Below, piece by piece: positions 52,188 through 60,562 of a stretch of 64,000 nt of DNA. The notes under the pieces were generated by a model, which saw only the letters and a program-made list of their open reading frames with translations, had not been told where the DNA came from and did no database searches. Position 1 is the first letter of the stretch, and each line of letters starts with the position of its first letter. A program made the translations under genes and the position numbers. The stretch spans positions 62,001 to 126,000 of the forward strand of contig CAVONS010000004.1 in NCBI GenBank assembly GCA_963697345.1, read 5' to 3'. This DNA comes from Prado023 sp963697345 (GTDB lineage Bacteria > Actinomycetota > Actinomycetes > S36-B12 > CAIYMF01).

Positions 52188-53207
52188 ATGCGCCTCGGAC
52201 TGCGGACCCTGATCGTGACCAGCACCGTCGCTGCGGTAGCAGCCGGTGCGCTCGCCGCCCCAGCCACGGGGGCCGAGCCGACCCAGAGCCCCACCGCCGC
52301 CCGGATCGGGGTCTCGGTGGCCACGCTGTGGACCTCACCGGACGCACCCCGCACGATCGACGCCGCGGCGCTGGGCACGGCCGAGAACCCCGGCGGCTGG
52401 CTGCGCTCGCTGAGCACAGGCGAGCGCCGGGGACTCAACGGGCGTGTGGAGAGCCAAGCCCTGTATGGCCAGCCGGTCGAGGTCCTTGAGGAGCGTGCTG
52501 GCTGGGCACGTGTCGTTCTGCCCACCCAGCCGAGCCCGAAGGACACTGCCGGGTACCCCGGATGGATCCCGATGGCGCAGCTGGTGACCGGTGCCGAGCT
52601 CACCGCCGACCCGTCGCCGGCGACCGCCATGCAGGCCGTCGTGAAGCGCCGCAAGGCCTGGGCCTTCGACACCGCCGACCGCACCGGACGAGTGCTGAAG
52701 CTGTCCTACGGGACCCGACTGCCGGTTCTGGATGCCACCGGCCCCACGATCTCCATGGCCGGTCCCGACGGGCGCACGCTCTGGGTGTCGGCGAAACGGG
52801 TCAAGGTCGTCGCCGCAGGTGACCCGGCCCGCCGCGCCACCGAGCGCGCGGTCGTGCAGGAGGCCCGCAAGTTCCTCGGCATGCCCTACCTGTGGGGCGG
52901 CACCTCCGGCTTCGGGTTCGACTGCTCGGGATTCACGCACGTCATCTACGCCCAGCTCGGCATCCGGATCCCCCGCGATGCCACCCCACAGTTCGGCCAG
53001 GGGACCCCCGTGGCATCCCCGGACGACCTGCGCCGAGGTGACCTCGTGTTCTTCCGCACCAGCAGCGGAGTGCTGCATCACGTGGGCATCTACGCCGGAC
53101 GCGGGCGCATGATCCACTCCCCGCGCACCGGCCAGCCTGTGCAGTACTCCACCATCACCCGGGGCCTCTGGGCCCGCGAGTTCGCCGGCGGCCGCCGCCT
53201 CGTGTAG
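52188..53207 (+). CDS. secreted NlpC/P60 cell-wall hydrolase
   Basis: 339 aa from MRLGLRTLIVTS. Signal peptide with cleavage near 'ALAAPATGA-EP'. Residues ~70-215 contain SH3b-like wall-binding repeats ('GQPVEVLEERAGWARVVLPTQ', 'TLWVSAKRVKVV'). The C-terminal ~115 residues are NlpC/P60: 'YLWGGTSGFGFDCSGFTHVIYAQLGIRIPRDA' with nucleophile Cys, 'GVLHHVGIYAGRGRMIHSP' with catalytic His. A D,L-endopeptidase cutting peptidoglycan stem peptides is predicted. Monocistronic. Confidence 0.92.
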   Translation: MRLGLRTLIVTSTVAAVAAGALAAPATGAEPTQSPTAARIGVSVATLWTSPDAPRTIDAAALGTAENPGGWLRSLSTGERRGLNGRVESQALYGQPVEVLEERAGWARVVLPTQPSPKDTAGYPGWIPMAQLVTGAELTADPSPATAMQAVVKRRKAWAFDTADRTGRVLKLSYGTRLPVLDATGPTISMAGPDGRTLWVSAKRVKVVAAGDPARRATERAVVQEARKFLGMPYLWGGTSGFGFDCSGFTHVIYAQLGIRIPRDATPQFGQGTPVASPDDLRRGDLVFFRTSSGVLHHVGIYAGRGRMIHSPRTGQPVQYSTITRGLWAREFAGGRRLV

Positions 53208-53247
53208 CCGCTGGGCCGCCGAGGCTCTGGAGGCCGCACTGCGCGCC

Positions 53248-53289
53248 AAGTAGCTGGGGCGAAGTAGCTGTGCCGAAGTAGCTGGGGCT
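53248..53289. repeat. 14-bp tandem repeat, three units, intergenic
   Basis: AAGTAGCTGGGGCG, AAGTAGCTGTGCCG and AAGTAGCTGGGGCT sit between the convergent NlpC/P60 and NhaC genes. Confidence 0.88.
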
Positions 53290-53300
53290 GCGTCGAGCCG

Positions 53301-54854
53301 TCAGTCCAGCCCGTCTTCGGGGACCTCGTCGGCGTGCCGGCCACCCACGCCGTAGAACTGGGCATCGCGCGGCCCCTCGGGGAAGTGCGAGTGCGGCTCC
53401 ACACGCTGGATGTGCCTGCCCGTGGCGGCGAACGCGAACGAGATCACGGGGTTGATGAGGTTGAAGAAGGCGAAGGGGAAGTACGCCACCGTCGCGACCC
53501 CGAGGACCCCGGCCGCGTAGGCACCGCAGCTGTTCCACGGGATCAGCGGGCTCGTCACGGTGGCGGTGTCCTCGACCTGCCGCGACAGCGTCTGCGGGGC
53601 GATCCCACGCTCCTCGTACTCGTGCTTGTAGACGTTGCCCGTCAGCACGATCGCCAGGTACTGGTCGGCGGCCACGACGTTGATGCCGATGGCGGTCGTC
53701 CCGGTCGCGACCAGAACGCCACGGTCGGTGCGTGCGCGACGGCGCAGCGGTTCGATCAGCTTCGCGAGGAAGCCGGAGTGGTTCATGATCCCGCCGAAGG
53801 CCAGAGCGGCGACGATGAGCCAGATGGTGTTGAGCATGCTCTGCATCCCGCCTCCGGAGAGCAGCTCATCAAGCTGCGGCGAGCCCGTGTCGGCAACGAA
53901 ACCCGTGGCCATCGCATCCCACACGCCCTGGATCATCACCCATGGCGTGGCCAGGGCGTCGTTGCCGACGAAGGCCACCACGACATCGGGTTGCAGGATG
54001 ATCGCGATCAGCCCGCCGGTCACGGCGCCGGCCAGGATGGCCATGGTCGGTGGCACCTTGCGGATCGCCAGGAGGATGACCAGCGCCAGCGGGATGAGGG
54101 TCAGGATGCCCACGTTGAAGGCCTGCTCGATGGCCGCGAGCGCCAGGTCCTCCTCCAGCGCTCCGGTGGGGTCCGCCTGCAGCCCTATGACCACGTAGAT
54201 GCCCAGCGCGATGACGATGGACGGGATCGTGGTGGCCATCATCGCCCTGATATGGGTGTACAGGTCGGTGCCGGCCACAGCCGGGGCCAGGTTCGTGGTC
54301 TCGGACAGCGGGGACATCTTGTCGCCGAAGTACGAGCCGGAGATCACGGCGCCCGCTGCGATCGCGGGGTTGAGCCCGAGGGCCTCGGAGACCGCCACCA
54401 GGGCCACACCCATCGTGGCCATCACCGTCCACGAGCTGCCGATTCCCAGCGCGATGGCGGCGCAGATGACGGCCGCCGTGGCGTAGAAGAAGTTGGGGCT
54501 CAGGATGCGGATCCCCCAGTCCGTCATCGTGGCGATGGTGCCTGACATGTTCCAGGTGCCGATGAGGGCGCCGACGGCGAACAGGATGAAGATGGCCCCC
54601 ATCGCCGAGGACACACTGCTGACCGCGGCCCTGGACAGATCGGCGGCTGAGTGGCCGTTGCCGTGGGCAACCAGGCCCGCGATGGCCGCCGAGAGGAACA
54701 GCGCGACCTGGACCGGACCCAGGATCGCCTCGTCGCGGTACAGGTAGACCGCGCTGCCCAGGGAGGCGACCAGGAAGGTCAGCGGGATCATCGCCTGCGC
54801 AAGTGTCGGCGCACGCGGTGTTGCCCGCGACGATGCGTTGTCCTCCATGGCCAC
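53301..54854 (-). CDS. nhaC: NhaC-family Na+/H+ antiporter
   Basis: 517 aa with about twelve helices. 'AAIALGIGSSWTVMATMGVALVAVSEALGLNPAIAAGAVISGSYFGDKMSPLSETTNLAPAVAGTDLYTHIRAM' is the NhaC hallmark (GDKMSPLSETT). 'GFLAKLIEPLRRRARTDRGVLVATGTTAIGINVVAADQYLAIVLTGNVYK' and 'PLIPWNSCGAYAAGVLGV' are also conserved. The hydrophilic C-terminal tail (~35 aa) is His/Gly-rich. Exchanges Na+ for H+; malate/lactate (MleN-type) exchange is a possible alternative in this family. Confidence 0.93.
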   Translation of the reverse strand: MAMEDNASSRATPRAPTLAQAMIPLTFLVASLGSAVYLYRDEAILGPVQVALFLSAAIAGLVAHGNGHSAADLSRAAVSSVSSAMGAIFILFAVGALIGTWNMSGTIATMTDWGIRILSPNFFYATAAVICAAIALGIGSSWTVMATMGVALVAVSEALGLNPAIAAGAVISGSYFGDKMSPLSETTNLAPAVAGTDLYTHIRAMMATTIPSIVIALGIYVVIGLQADPTGALEEDLALAAIEQAFNVGILTLIPLALVILLAIRKVPPTMAILAGAVTGGLIAIILQPDVVVAFVGNDALATPWVMIQGVWDAMATGFVADTGSPQLDELLSGGGMQSMLNTIWLIVAALAFGGIMNHSGFLAKLIEPLRRRARTDRGVLVATGTTAIGINVVAADQYLAIVLTGNVYKHEYEERGIAPQTLSRQVEDTATVTSPLIPWNSCGAYAAGVLGVATVAYFPFAFFNLINPVISFAFAATGRHIQRVEPHSHFPEGPRDAQFYGVGGRHADEVPEDGLD

Positions 54855-54990
54855 TCCCCGTGAACCGACGACCTCGCCGCAGACGCTAATGCGGGCGGCG
54901 GCCCGGTGTCATCCGCGAGGGGCTGCGCTGGGTGGTCCACGAGGAGTGCCTGGGCCGCCACCCGAGGGAGTTGGGTCTGGGCGTGCGGAC

Positions 54991-55320
54991 TCAGTCCTCG
55001 CCGGCCAGCTCCTCCTCGAACAGCAGCTCATCGAGCTCGATCTCGAGGCCCAACGCCGTCACGAGGTTCCGGGCCGCGGTGAGGACCTTGGGTGTGCCCA
55101 CGATGGGGGCCACGGCGATGAGCACGTTCCGGGCATCCTCGAGGGTGAGCAGGGTTCCCTCGGCCGCGCGGAGCATGGCCAGGTAGGAGGCCGGCGGGGC
55201 ATCCACCGCGACGAGCGCGGCCAGGCGCACGGCGATGACAGCTTCCAGGCTCGCGTCCACGTTGGCCAGTGAGACGGCATTGATACCCAACAGGGTGTCG
55301 AGCAGCGGGTTCTCGGACAT
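54991..55320 (-). CDS. carboxymuconolactone decarboxylase-like protein lacking cysteines
   Basis: 109 aa from MSENPLLDTLLGINAV. All-helical; 'VIAVRLAALVAVDAPPASYLAMLRAAEGTLLTLEDARNVLIAVAPIVGTPKVLTAARNLVTALGLEI' follows the CMD/AhpD pattern. The CxxC of AhpD-type members is absent, so it is not a peroxidase partner and its activity is unknown. The C-terminus is acidic (IELDELLFEEELAGED). Single gene with a GGGGC-CAAT-GCCCC palindrome ~55 bp upstream. Confidence 0.75.
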   Translation of the reverse strand: MSENPLLDTLLGINAVSLANVDASLEAVIAVRLAALVAVDAPPASYLAMLRAAEGTLLTLEDARNVLIAVAPIVGTPKVLTAARNLVTALGLEIELDELLFEEELAGED

Positions 55321-55374
55321 CGATGGTGTTCCTCTCGTAGGGTCGGTCGCAGACGCGCCAACACAGGGTGGACC

Positions 55375-55388
55375 GGGGCCAATGCCCC
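55375..55388. promoter_or_regulatory. palindrome GGGGC-CAAT-GCCCC upstream of the CMD-like gene
   Basis: Perfect 5-bp arms with a 4-bp spacer, fitting the loose DosR-type pattern GGGnC-N4-GnCCC. It is 55 bp upstream of the start, at a plausible distance for an activator site. Confidence 0.3.
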
Positions 55389-55538
55389 ATCGGGTGCCAT
55401 GGACTGACATCCCTGTTCGGCCCTTGTTCGACACTAGTGCAGGCAACTGGCCAATGGTGAGTCGCTGAGGGTGGCGGACCATCCGGAGATTCGACGACGG
55501 CCCCCTGATCGATCACGGCCCGGCCGCGACCGTCAGCG

Positions 55539-55784
55539 TCAGGCCGTGCGGCCCAACCTGGCCAGCACCTCTGAGATGGGCGGATTGGTCAGGGCGGCCC
55601 CATCCGGCAGCACCACTGTCGGCACCGTCTGGTTGCCGCCATTGACCCCTTCGACGAACCGGGCGGCCGCCGCATCTGCCTCGATGTCCACCGTGGAGTA
55701 CGAGATGCCCGCACGATCAAGCTGCTTGGTCAGCCTGTGGCAGTAGCCGCACCACGCCGTCGTGTAGACCGTGAGCGAGTTCAT
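55539..55784 (-). CDS. mycoredoxin/glutaredoxin-like protein
   Basis: 81 aa, single thioredoxin fold. Redox motif 'TTAWCGYCHRLTKQLD' (CGYC) near residues 12-15, cis-Pro in 'GNQTVPTVVLPDG', C-terminal 'PPISEVLARLG'. The length and motif fit actinobacterial mycoredoxin-1, which reduces mycothiol mixed disulfides in the cytoplasm. Monocistronic. Confidence 0.9.
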   Translation of the reverse strand: MNSLTVYTTAWCGYCHRLTKQLDRAGISYSTVDIEADAAAARFVEGVNGGNQTVPTVVLPDGAALTNPPISEVLARLGRTA

Positions 55785-55936
55785 GAGTCCTCCGTGCGGG
55801 CATGGGGTGTTCGGTCATCGGTGAACCATGGCGCGACGGCGATTGTTCCCGAGCCATGGAGGCGGGTACGCCGTGGCCCTCCTACGATGAAGTCGTGACA
55901 CCCCTGCACAGGGTGATGCGCCAGGACGGAGGCCCC

Positions 55937-56422
55937 ATGGCCGGGGACCAGGAACGTGATCGTGACGTGGCTGGCCGCCCACGGCAGGCTCGGCCCCGCG
56001 ATGAGCTGGGACGCCCCTTGCCCTACGGCGCGTCGGGAGTCACCCCGGTGAGCGAGGAGCCGCTGCCCCCCGAGCAGACCATCGCCACCGCGCGGGACCT
56101 TCTCGATCAGGGCCGGGCGTTCTCAGCCCACGAAGTCCTGGAGGCCCGTTGGAAGTCGTGCCCGGACCAGGAGCAGGCACTCTGGCAGGGGCTCGCGCAG
56201 ATCTGCGTCGCCCTGACGCACGCAGCCCGGGGGAACTCCCTTGGTGCCGAACGGATCCTGGGCCGCGGCGTGGGCCGGCTGGAGGAGTACGGCACCGCCG
56301 GCTCCGGCCCCACATACGGGCTCGACCTGGCCGCTCTGGTGGCCTGCGCCCGGGAGCAGGTGGCCAGCGCCTCATCCCTGGCGCAGCCGCTGCGCGAGCG
56401 TCCGCGGAGGACCGGGGAGTAG
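55937..56422 (+). CDS. DUF309 domain protein
   Basis: 161 aa from MAGDQERDRDVAGR, with GGAGG 4 nt upstream; longer frames exist upstream. The N-terminal 'RPRQARPRDELGRPLPYGASGV' is the usual actinobacterial DUF309 start, and 'ATARDLLDQGRAFSAHEVLEARWKSCPDQEQALWQGLAQICVALTHAARGN' is the DUF309 helical core (with HEVxExxW). Function unknown. Ends 10 bp before the M28 peptidase start, suggesting an operon. Confidence 0.88.
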   Translation: MAGDQERDRDVAGRPRQARPRDELGRPLPYGASGVTPVSEEPLPPEQTIATARDLLDQGRAFSAHEVLEARWKSCPDQEQALWQGLAQICVALTHAARGNSLGAERILGRGVGRLEEYGTAGSGPTYGLDLAALVACAREQVASASSLAQPLRERPRRTGE

Positions 56423-56432
56423 CGTCGCGGGC

Positions 56433-57686
56433 ATGGATGCGGCAGGGGGCAGCGTCGGAGGCATGCAGACGCACGGGGAACAGCTGGCCGCGGAGCAGAG
56501 GGCGACCGAGCACCTTGTCCAGCTCTGCTCGGTGACGCCCGACCGCCGCCCGGGCAGCGCAGGCAACCTCGCAGCAACCGATTTCGTCGCTGAACGGTTG
56601 CGCGAGCTCGCATGGCAACCGGAGATGCAGTGGTTCGACTGCCTCGACTGGGAGTCCGCGGAGTCCGAGGTGGAAGTGGGAGGCAGAGTGTGGGAGGTCG
56701 TGCCCTCCCCGTACAGCACCGGGGTGAGCGGCAGCGGTCCGCTCATCGCCGCCTCCTCCAAGGCCGAGTTGGCCGCCTGTCGGGCGTCCGGTGCGGTCCT
56801 CGTGCTGCACGGCCCGCTCACCGACCAGCCCCTCACCCCCCGTGGCTACCCCTTCTACTCCTCCGACGAGGACGAGGAGGTGCTCGACCTCATCGAGTCG
56901 GCCGAGCCGCGGGCCGTGCTCGCCGTCACCGGCAAGTACCCGGAGCTGTGCGGCGCGCTGGACCCCTTCCCGTTCATCGAGGACGGCTCGGTGCAGGTCC
57001 CGGCTGCTGCGGTCGGACCGGATGTGGGCCGCCACCTGCTGGCGCACATCGGGCAGCTCGCGACGGTCGACCTCAGGGCCAGCCGGCGGCCGGCGAGGGC
57101 CGCCAACGTCCTGGCCCGCAGGGGCCCACAGGGCAGGCGCATCACGGTGGTGGCACACGTCGACACCAAGCCCGGCACGCCTGGCGCCCTGGACAACGGC
57201 ACCGGGGTCGTGGCCCTGCTCATGGTTGCCGAGGCCCTGGCCGACGAGCCGTTCGATGGTGACGTCGGCGTCGAGCTGCTCGCCGTCAACGGGGAGGACT
57301 GCTATGCGGCCCCCGGCGAGGTGGCCTACCTGTCGGACGCGAACCTCGACGACGTCCTGCTGGCCATCAACTTCGACGCTGTGGGACTGCCGCACGGCCC
57401 GACAGCGTGGTCGCTCTACGAGTGCTCGTCGGAGCTGGAGTCACTGCTGCGACGTGAGCTGGTGGACCGACCCGGCCTGGTCGAGGGACCCCCCTGGTTC
57501 CAGAGCGACCACGCCATCTTCGCGATGCACGGGCGCCCCGCGCTGGCGATGACGTCGGCCGACATCGCCACCGCCCTGGCTTCGGTGGCCCACGCACCGA
57601 CGGACACCCCGGACCGCGTCGACATGGGCGCGGTGCACACCGCCGCCGCGGCCGTCGCTGCAGTGGTCAGGGCGGCCATCGCCTAG
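56433..57686 (+). CDS. M28-family zinc aminopeptidase
   Basis: About 417 aa from MDAAGGSVGGMQTHG; an in-frame ATG at 56463 is an alternative. Zinc-site residues of M28 peptidases: His and Asp in 'VVAHVDTKPGTPGALDNGTGVVALL', catalytic Glu/Zn Glu in 'LLAVNGEDCYAAPGE', Asp in 'LLAINFDAVGLP', and a distal His in 'SVAHAPTDTPDRVD'. A PA-domain-like insert lies in between. No signal peptide, so a cytoplasmic aminopeptidase or amidohydrolase is likely. Confidence 0.84.
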   Translation: MDAAGGSVGGMQTHGEQLAAEQRATEHLVQLCSVTPDRRPGSAGNLAATDFVAERLRELAWQPEMQWFDCLDWESAESEVEVGGRVWEVVPSPYSTGVSGSGPLIAASSKAELAACRASGAVLVLHGPLTDQPLTPRGYPFYSSDEDEEVLDLIESAEPRAVLAVTGKYPELCGALDPFPFIEDGSVQVPAAAVGPDVGRHLLAHIGQLATVDLRASRRPARAANVLARRGPQGRRITVVAHVDTKPGTPGALDNGTGVVALLMVAEALADEPFDGDVGVELLAVNGEDCYAAPGEVAYLSDANLDDVLLAINFDAVGLPHGPTAWSLYECSSELESLLRRELVDRPGLVEGPPWFQSDHAIFAMHGRPALAMTSADIATALASVAHAPTDTPDRVDMGAVHTAAAAVAAVVRAAIA

Positions 57687-57688
57687 CT

Positions 57689-57727
57689 CTGGTGCCCCGT
57701 CCTGGGGCCCTGTCCTGGTGCCCCGTC
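57689..57727. repeat. imperfect 13-bp tandem repeat after the M28 gene
   Basis: CTGGTGCCCCGTC occurs at 57689 and 57715, with a diverged copy (CTGGGGCCCTGTC) at 57702 between them: three contiguous 13-bp units directly after the peptidase stop. Confidence 0.8.
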
Positions 57728-57778
57728 CTGGCGCCCCTCGGACCGTGGGCGTGGTGGCCTCGTGTCACATCCGGTCCC

Positions 57779-57792
57779 GGGCCCAACGTCCT
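57779..57792. promoter_or_regulatory. weak DosR-like palindrome upstream of the FAD oxidoreductase
   Basis: GGGCC-CAAC-GTCCT fits GGGnC-N4-GnCCC with one mismatch at the last base, 93 bp before the ATG. Low-confidence motif match. Confidence 0.2.
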
Positions 57793-57884
57793 TGTCAGCG
57801 GGTTGCCGGCCTCCTACGCTGGAAGGGAGCGCCGACGGCGCGATTGCCGACCGGTGCGGGCATCTGAGACCCGGGAGGCGAATC

Positions 57885-59150
57885 ATGCGGACCAGGAACC
57901 GCCCCACCACCTCACGCATCGGCATCATCGGCGGTGGCCCGGCCGGGCTCGCTGCGGCCCACTACCTCACGCGCTGCGGCTACCCACATGTGACGGTGCT
58001 CGAGCGCGAGAACCGCGTGGGCGGCAAGTGCTGCTCGGTCCGCCAGGGGGACCACGTCTACGAGATGGGCGCGGTGCTGGCCACGCGCAACTACACGACC
58101 ACGCGCGAGCTGATGGACTTCGTCGGCATCGACGGGGCTCCCACCGACGGCGTGAACTGCTACGACCTCGAGGGCCACCCGATCGACCTGTTCCCCCGGC
58201 GGCAGATCCCGCGACTGCTCTGGCAGGTGCTCGTGCACTACGCCTGGGCCACACAGGTGCGCTACCGCCGGATCAACGCCCCCGGACTCGCCGGAGTCGA
58301 CCCCGACCTGTGCGAGCCCTTCCAGCAGTTCGCGCAGCATCATGGCCTGCCCTTCCTGCAGGGCGCGCTGGCACCACCCTTCACGGCCTTCGGCTACGGC
58401 TACTTCAGCGAGGTCCCCACCGCGTACGTCATGAAGTACCTGGACCTGCACATGATCGAGTCGCTGCGATCGCCCTCACGTCGGCTGGTGTGGCCCGAGG
58501 GCGCTGAGGCGTTGTGGTCACGTGTCGCCGCCCAGCACGACGTCCGTACCGGCGTGACCGTCCGGCACATCACGCGATCGGACACCGTCCACGTGGAGAC
58601 CGATCAGGGCGTGCTGGAGTTCGACGACCTGATCCTGGCGAGCCCGCTGGACGACGCACTGGGGTACCTGGATGCCTCCCCCGCGGAGCGCCGGCTCTTC
58701 TCGGCGATCCGGACCTACGACTACTGGGTGCTCCTGTGCCGCATCGAGGGGCTGCCCGAGGGGTCTGGGTTCCTGCCGGCCCACTTCCTGTCCGAGGCGT
58801 GCGGCCACCTCATGATGTGGTACCACCGCTGGCACGACGCGCCGTTCTACACGCTCTACGCCCTGGGCGACGGCAGCATGGGCGAGGCCGACATCGAAGC
58901 CATCTGCGCCGCCGACCTGCAGCACCTCGGCGCCCGGCTCGAGGAGGTCGTGGACGCGCGCCGCTGGAAGTACTTCCCCCACGTCACGCCCACGCAGATG
59001 GCCGAGGGCTACTACGACGACCTCGAGGGGCTGCAGGGAACCCGCCACACCTACTACGCGGGTGAGCTCATGTCGTTCTCCACGATCGAGCGCTCCGCCA
59101 GCTACTCCCGGAACCTCGTGGACCGGTTCTTCGCCGATCAGGACGCGTGA
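57885..59150 (+). CDS. FAD-dependent NAD(P)-binding oxidoreductase (amine oxidase/desaturase fold)
   Basis: 421 aa from MRTRNRPTTSRIG, with GGGAGG 6-8 nt upstream. FAD-binding 'IGIIGGGPAGLAAAHYLTRCGYPHVTVLERENRVGGKCCSV' (GxGxxG, GG-K). The middle is substrate-domain-like: 'LFPRRQIPRLLWQVLVHYAWATQVRY', 'KYLDLHMIESLRSPSRRLVWPEGAEALWSRVAAQ'. The C-terminus ends 'YYAGELMSFSTIERSASYSRNLVDRFF', where the FAD-contacting 'YxGE' is seen. Substrate unknown. First gene of a probable operon with the 4Fe-4S protein and patatin (gaps 73 and 37 bp). Confidence 0.85.
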   Translation: MRTRNRPTTSRIGIIGGGPAGLAAAHYLTRCGYPHVTVLERENRVGGKCCSVRQGDHVYEMGAVLATRNYTTTRELMDFVGIDGAPTDGVNCYDLEGHPIDLFPRRQIPRLLWQVLVHYAWATQVRYRRINAPGLAGVDPDLCEPFQQFAQHHGLPFLQGALAPPFTAFGYGYFSEVPTAYVMKYLDLHMIESLRSPSRRLVWPEGAEALWSRVAAQHDVRTGVTVRHITRSDTVHVETDQGVLEFDDLILASPLDDALGYLDASPAERRLFSAIRTYDYWVLLCRIEGLPEGSGFLPAHFLSEACGHLMMWYHRWHDAPFYTLYALGDGSMGEADIEAICAADLQHLGARLEEVVDARRWKYFPHVTPTQMAEGYYDDLEGLQGTRHTYYAGELMSFSTIERSASYSRNLVDRFFADQDA

Positions 59151-59223
59151 CCTTCGACCCTGAACCTGCGTGGCCGGTCGGGATTGAATGGACGCAGGTG
59201 CACCTCTGCCGAGGAGGGAATCG

Positions 59224-60525
59224 ATGGGACATCTGCTCGCCAACCCCGACCTGGCCTACCAGCGCCTCCAGCAACGGCTGGATCGGATGCCCACGGGAGC
59301 ACCGGACTCCGCGGTCTTCCAGCAGATCCTGCGCCTGTTGTTCACCGAGGACGAGGCCGAGATCGCAGCTGCGATGCCGACGGTGTGCTCGATGGCTGTC
59401 CTGGCCAAGCGCACGGGCTCGACGGTCGAGGAGCTCGATCCGAAGGTCGATGAGATGGCGGTCAAGGGGCTGGTGCTCGACCTGGAGAACCACGGCGAGC
59501 GGTACGTCGCGCTGGCCCCCGTCGTGATCGGGTTCTTCGAGTTCACCTTCATGCGGGTGCGCGAGGACGCCCCCATGGAAGAGCTGGCCGAGCTGTTCCA
59601 CGAGTACATGTTCAGCGATGACTCGTTCGCCCACTCGGTCTTCGCCGGCAGCACCCAGATCGGCCGCTCGCTGGTGCGCGAGGAGTCCCTGCCCGAGGAC
59701 CCCCAGGTGGAGGTCCTGGACTGGGAGCTGGCCACGCACATCGTCTCCGAGGCCGACAGCGTGGCGGTGTCGGAGTGCCCGTGCCGGACGCACATGAACC
59801 TCATCGACCAGGGTTGCGGGGCACCCACGCGGACGTGCCTGACCTTCGGTGGTGCCGCGCGAGCACTGGTGCGCTCCGGCATCGCCGAGCCGATCACCAA
59901 CGATGAGGGCCTGGAGATCCTGGCCACCGCGAAGGCCGCCGGGCTGGCCCAGACAGCGGACAACGTCAAGCACGGCATCAGCTACATGTGCAACTGCTGC
60001 GGGTGCTGCTGCGGGATGATGCAGGCCATCCGGCACCACGGGATCACCGGCGCGATCGTGTCGTCGAACTGGGTCGCGGAGATCGACCTGGACAAGTGCC
60101 GCGGCTGCAAGAAGTGCTACCGCAGGTGCCCGGCCGACGCCATCACGATCGTCGACAACGAGGGCCAGGGGCTGCGTCCGTACTGGGCCATCGTCGATCC
60201 GGAGAAGTGCCTGGGATGTGGGGTCTGCTACGAGGTCTGCCGTTGGGGCGCACACTCGATGGCGCCCCGCGAGGCGCGCGTGTTCACACCCGAGAACACC
60301 TTCGACCGGATGGTGACGATGGCCATCGAGCGCGGCAAGCTCGGCGACCTGCTCGTCGACACCCTCGACGGCGCCGGACCGCACGCGATGTCGCGGGCGC
60401 TGGCCCTGCTGGCAGCGAGCAACCCCGGGACCGCCGAACGGGCGGTCGGACCGCTGCACTCGGTGTTCCTGCGCGGGATGCTCGCCGCAGTCCATACAGC
60501 GAGCCGGGTGACGTCGGGCACCTAG
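59224..60525 (+). CDS. multi-cluster 4Fe-4S binding protein
   Basis: 433 aa from MGHLLANPDL, with GAGGAGGGA upstream. Residues ~45-110 look like a winged helix ('AAMPTVCSMAVLAKRTGSTVEELDPKVDEMAVKGLVLD'). Then cysteine groups: 'VSECPCRTHMNLIDQGCG...RTC', 'YMCNCCGCCCGMMQ', and two ferredoxin motifs 'CRGCKKCYRRCPADAI' and 'CLGCGVCYEVCRWGA'. This combination is better known from anaerobes, where such proteins carry electrons for unidentified dehydrogenases. The neighbouring FAD oxidoreductase is a natural electron partner (inference). Confidence 0.85.
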   Translation: MGHLLANPDLAYQRLQQRLDRMPTGAPDSAVFQQILRLLFTEDEAEIAAAMPTVCSMAVLAKRTGSTVEELDPKVDEMAVKGLVLDLENHGERYVALAPVVIGFFEFTFMRVREDAPMEELAELFHEYMFSDDSFAHSVFAGSTQIGRSLVREESLPEDPQVEVLDWELATHIVSEADSVAVSECPCRTHMNLIDQGCGAPTRTCLTFGGAARALVRSGIAEPITNDEGLEILATAKAAGLAQTADNVKHGISYMCNCCGCCCGMMQAIRHHGITGAIVSSNWVAEIDLDKCRGCKKCYRRCPADAITIVDNEGQGLRPYWAIVDPEKCLGCGVCYEVCRWGAHSMAPREARVFTPENTFDRMVTMAIERGKLGDLLVDTLDGAGPHAMSRALALLAASNPGTAERAVGPLHSVFLRGMLAAVHTASRVTSGT

Positions 60526-60562
60526 CCCGGCGCTCGGGGTCGGTCGCATCAGGAGGGGTGAG

